A stretch of DNA of 64,000 nt from JBBIJO01 sp037445895 (lineage in GTDB: Bacteria > Bacteroidota > Ignavibacteria > Kapaibacteriales > UBA2268). Where the stretch lies: the NCBI GenBank assembly GCA_037445895.1, contig JBBIJO010000004.1, positions 96,674 through 160,673 on the forward strand, written 5' to 3'. Position 1 is the stretch's first letter. Every line of letters begins with the position of its first letter. The notes below the pieces were generated by a model, which searched no databases, had not been told where the DNA came from, and saw only the letters and a program-made list of their open reading frames with translations. The translations under genes were made by a program, and so were the position numbers. Positions 62,924 to 64,000 of this stretch are shown piece by piece.

Positions 62924-62955
62924 TTTGGATATGAAAGAAAAACTTCTTAGTTTTG
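62924..62955 (+). promoter_or_regulatory. rRNA operon promoter P2
   Basis: TTTG (62924-62927), 20 nt, then TAGTTTTG (62948-62955), continuing TAGTCTCTAAAC. It has the same spacing and the same post-element sequence (TAGTCnCTA) as P1, and lies about 117 nt before 16S. Confidence 0.78.
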
Positions 62956-62973
62956 TAGTCTCTAAACGATAAC

Positions 62974-62984
62974 GTTCTTTGAAA
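62974..62984 (+). promoter_or_regulatory. boxA-like antitermination site 2 in rRNA leader
   Basis: A second copy of GTTCTTTGAAA, 19 nt after the P2 -7 element and about 88 nt before 16S. Either transcript would therefore carry a site. Confidence 0.5.
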
Positions 62985-63071
62985 AGAGGGAGCATAAGAG
63001 AGAAAATAATGAAGGAATCGAGTGAAGCCTTGTGACAAACATCCGAAGAGAATAAAATACAAGAAAGTAAA

Positions 63072-64000
<929 letters not shown>

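Overview
The window is a chromosomal segment of a low-GC Gram-negative bacterium of the Bacteroidota/Chlorobiota/Ignavibacteriota group. A Kapabacteria (OPB56)-like or Ignavibacteria-like lineage is my best guess. The evidence is Bacteroidota-type promoters (TTTG, about 20 nt, TAnnTTTG), type IX secretion components and cargo (a PorQ/PorV-like barrel and two exported proteins with C-terminal sorting-type domains), a bat-type VWA/TPR pair, MoxR, and the start of a 16S rRNA gene at the right edge. I see no prophage, insertion sequence or CRISPR array. The DNA is rich in the tetramer TCGA, except in one restriction-modification-like gene that looks acquired.

Layout. 1-5 kb (minus strand): lgt (cut by the window edge), nadK, a tRNA-Gly with its own promoter and terminator, lipB, a PorQ-like barrel protein, a hotdog thioesterase and a moxR ATPase. 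5.2-10.2 kb: one very large protein joining four glycosyltransferase modules and TPRs. 10.4-12.6 kb (plus): pyrE, a BI-1 membrane protein and a TPR protein. 12.7-17 kb (minus): gcvT, a ComEA-like DNA-binding protein, an exported beta-propeller protein and a KtrA/TrkA potassium-channel regulator. 17-23.4 kb: a HicB-like small protein, a CPBP protease, the restriction-modification-like gene, a TPR protein and a DUF202 protein. 23.4-25.1 kb (minus): batC-batB. 25.3-29.4 kb (plus): a T9SS cargo protein, a dihydroorotate-dehydrogenase-like protein and a polyprenyl diphosphate synthase. 29.7-34.8 kb: nusA-infB-rbfA-yraN, the conserved transcription/translation cluster, here without rimP in front. 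34.9-44 kb: a degenerate uracil-phosphoribosyltransferase-like protein, an Rrf2 regulator, an AI-2E-type permease, dnaE, a small membrane protein, an outer-membrane protein, folD and an RluA-type synthase. 44.1-48.6 kb: rfbC-rfbB-rfbD (dTDP-rhamnose), facing a GT4 glycosyltransferase and a dCMP deaminase. 48.9-52.1 kb: a C-terminal processing protease and a convergent secreted PQQ-type sugar dehydrogenase. 52.2-59.7 kb (plus): a closely packed run from sirohaem synthesis (precorrin-2 dehydrogenase, CobA-HemD fusion) through NAD(P)HX repair, VanZ, tgt, yajC, ribBA and an FKBP isomerase. 60-62.5 kb: a lipoprotein, an SRPBCC/GyrI-like protein, a ferritin-like protein and a metal-binding-fold protein. 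62.5-64 kb: an rRNA leader with two matching promoters and two boxA-like sites, then the first 929 nt of 16S rRNA.

How the genes fit together. Surface building is the main accessory theme: dTDP-rhamnose synthesis, one giant and one ordinary glycosyltransferase system, T9SS parts and cargo, Lgt and LipB. The rest is mostly housekeeping. The most notable regulatory signal is a near-identical extended promoter shared by the tRNA-Gly gene and the rRNA operon, plus a 16-bp perfect palindrome at the expected start of the nusA operon transcript.
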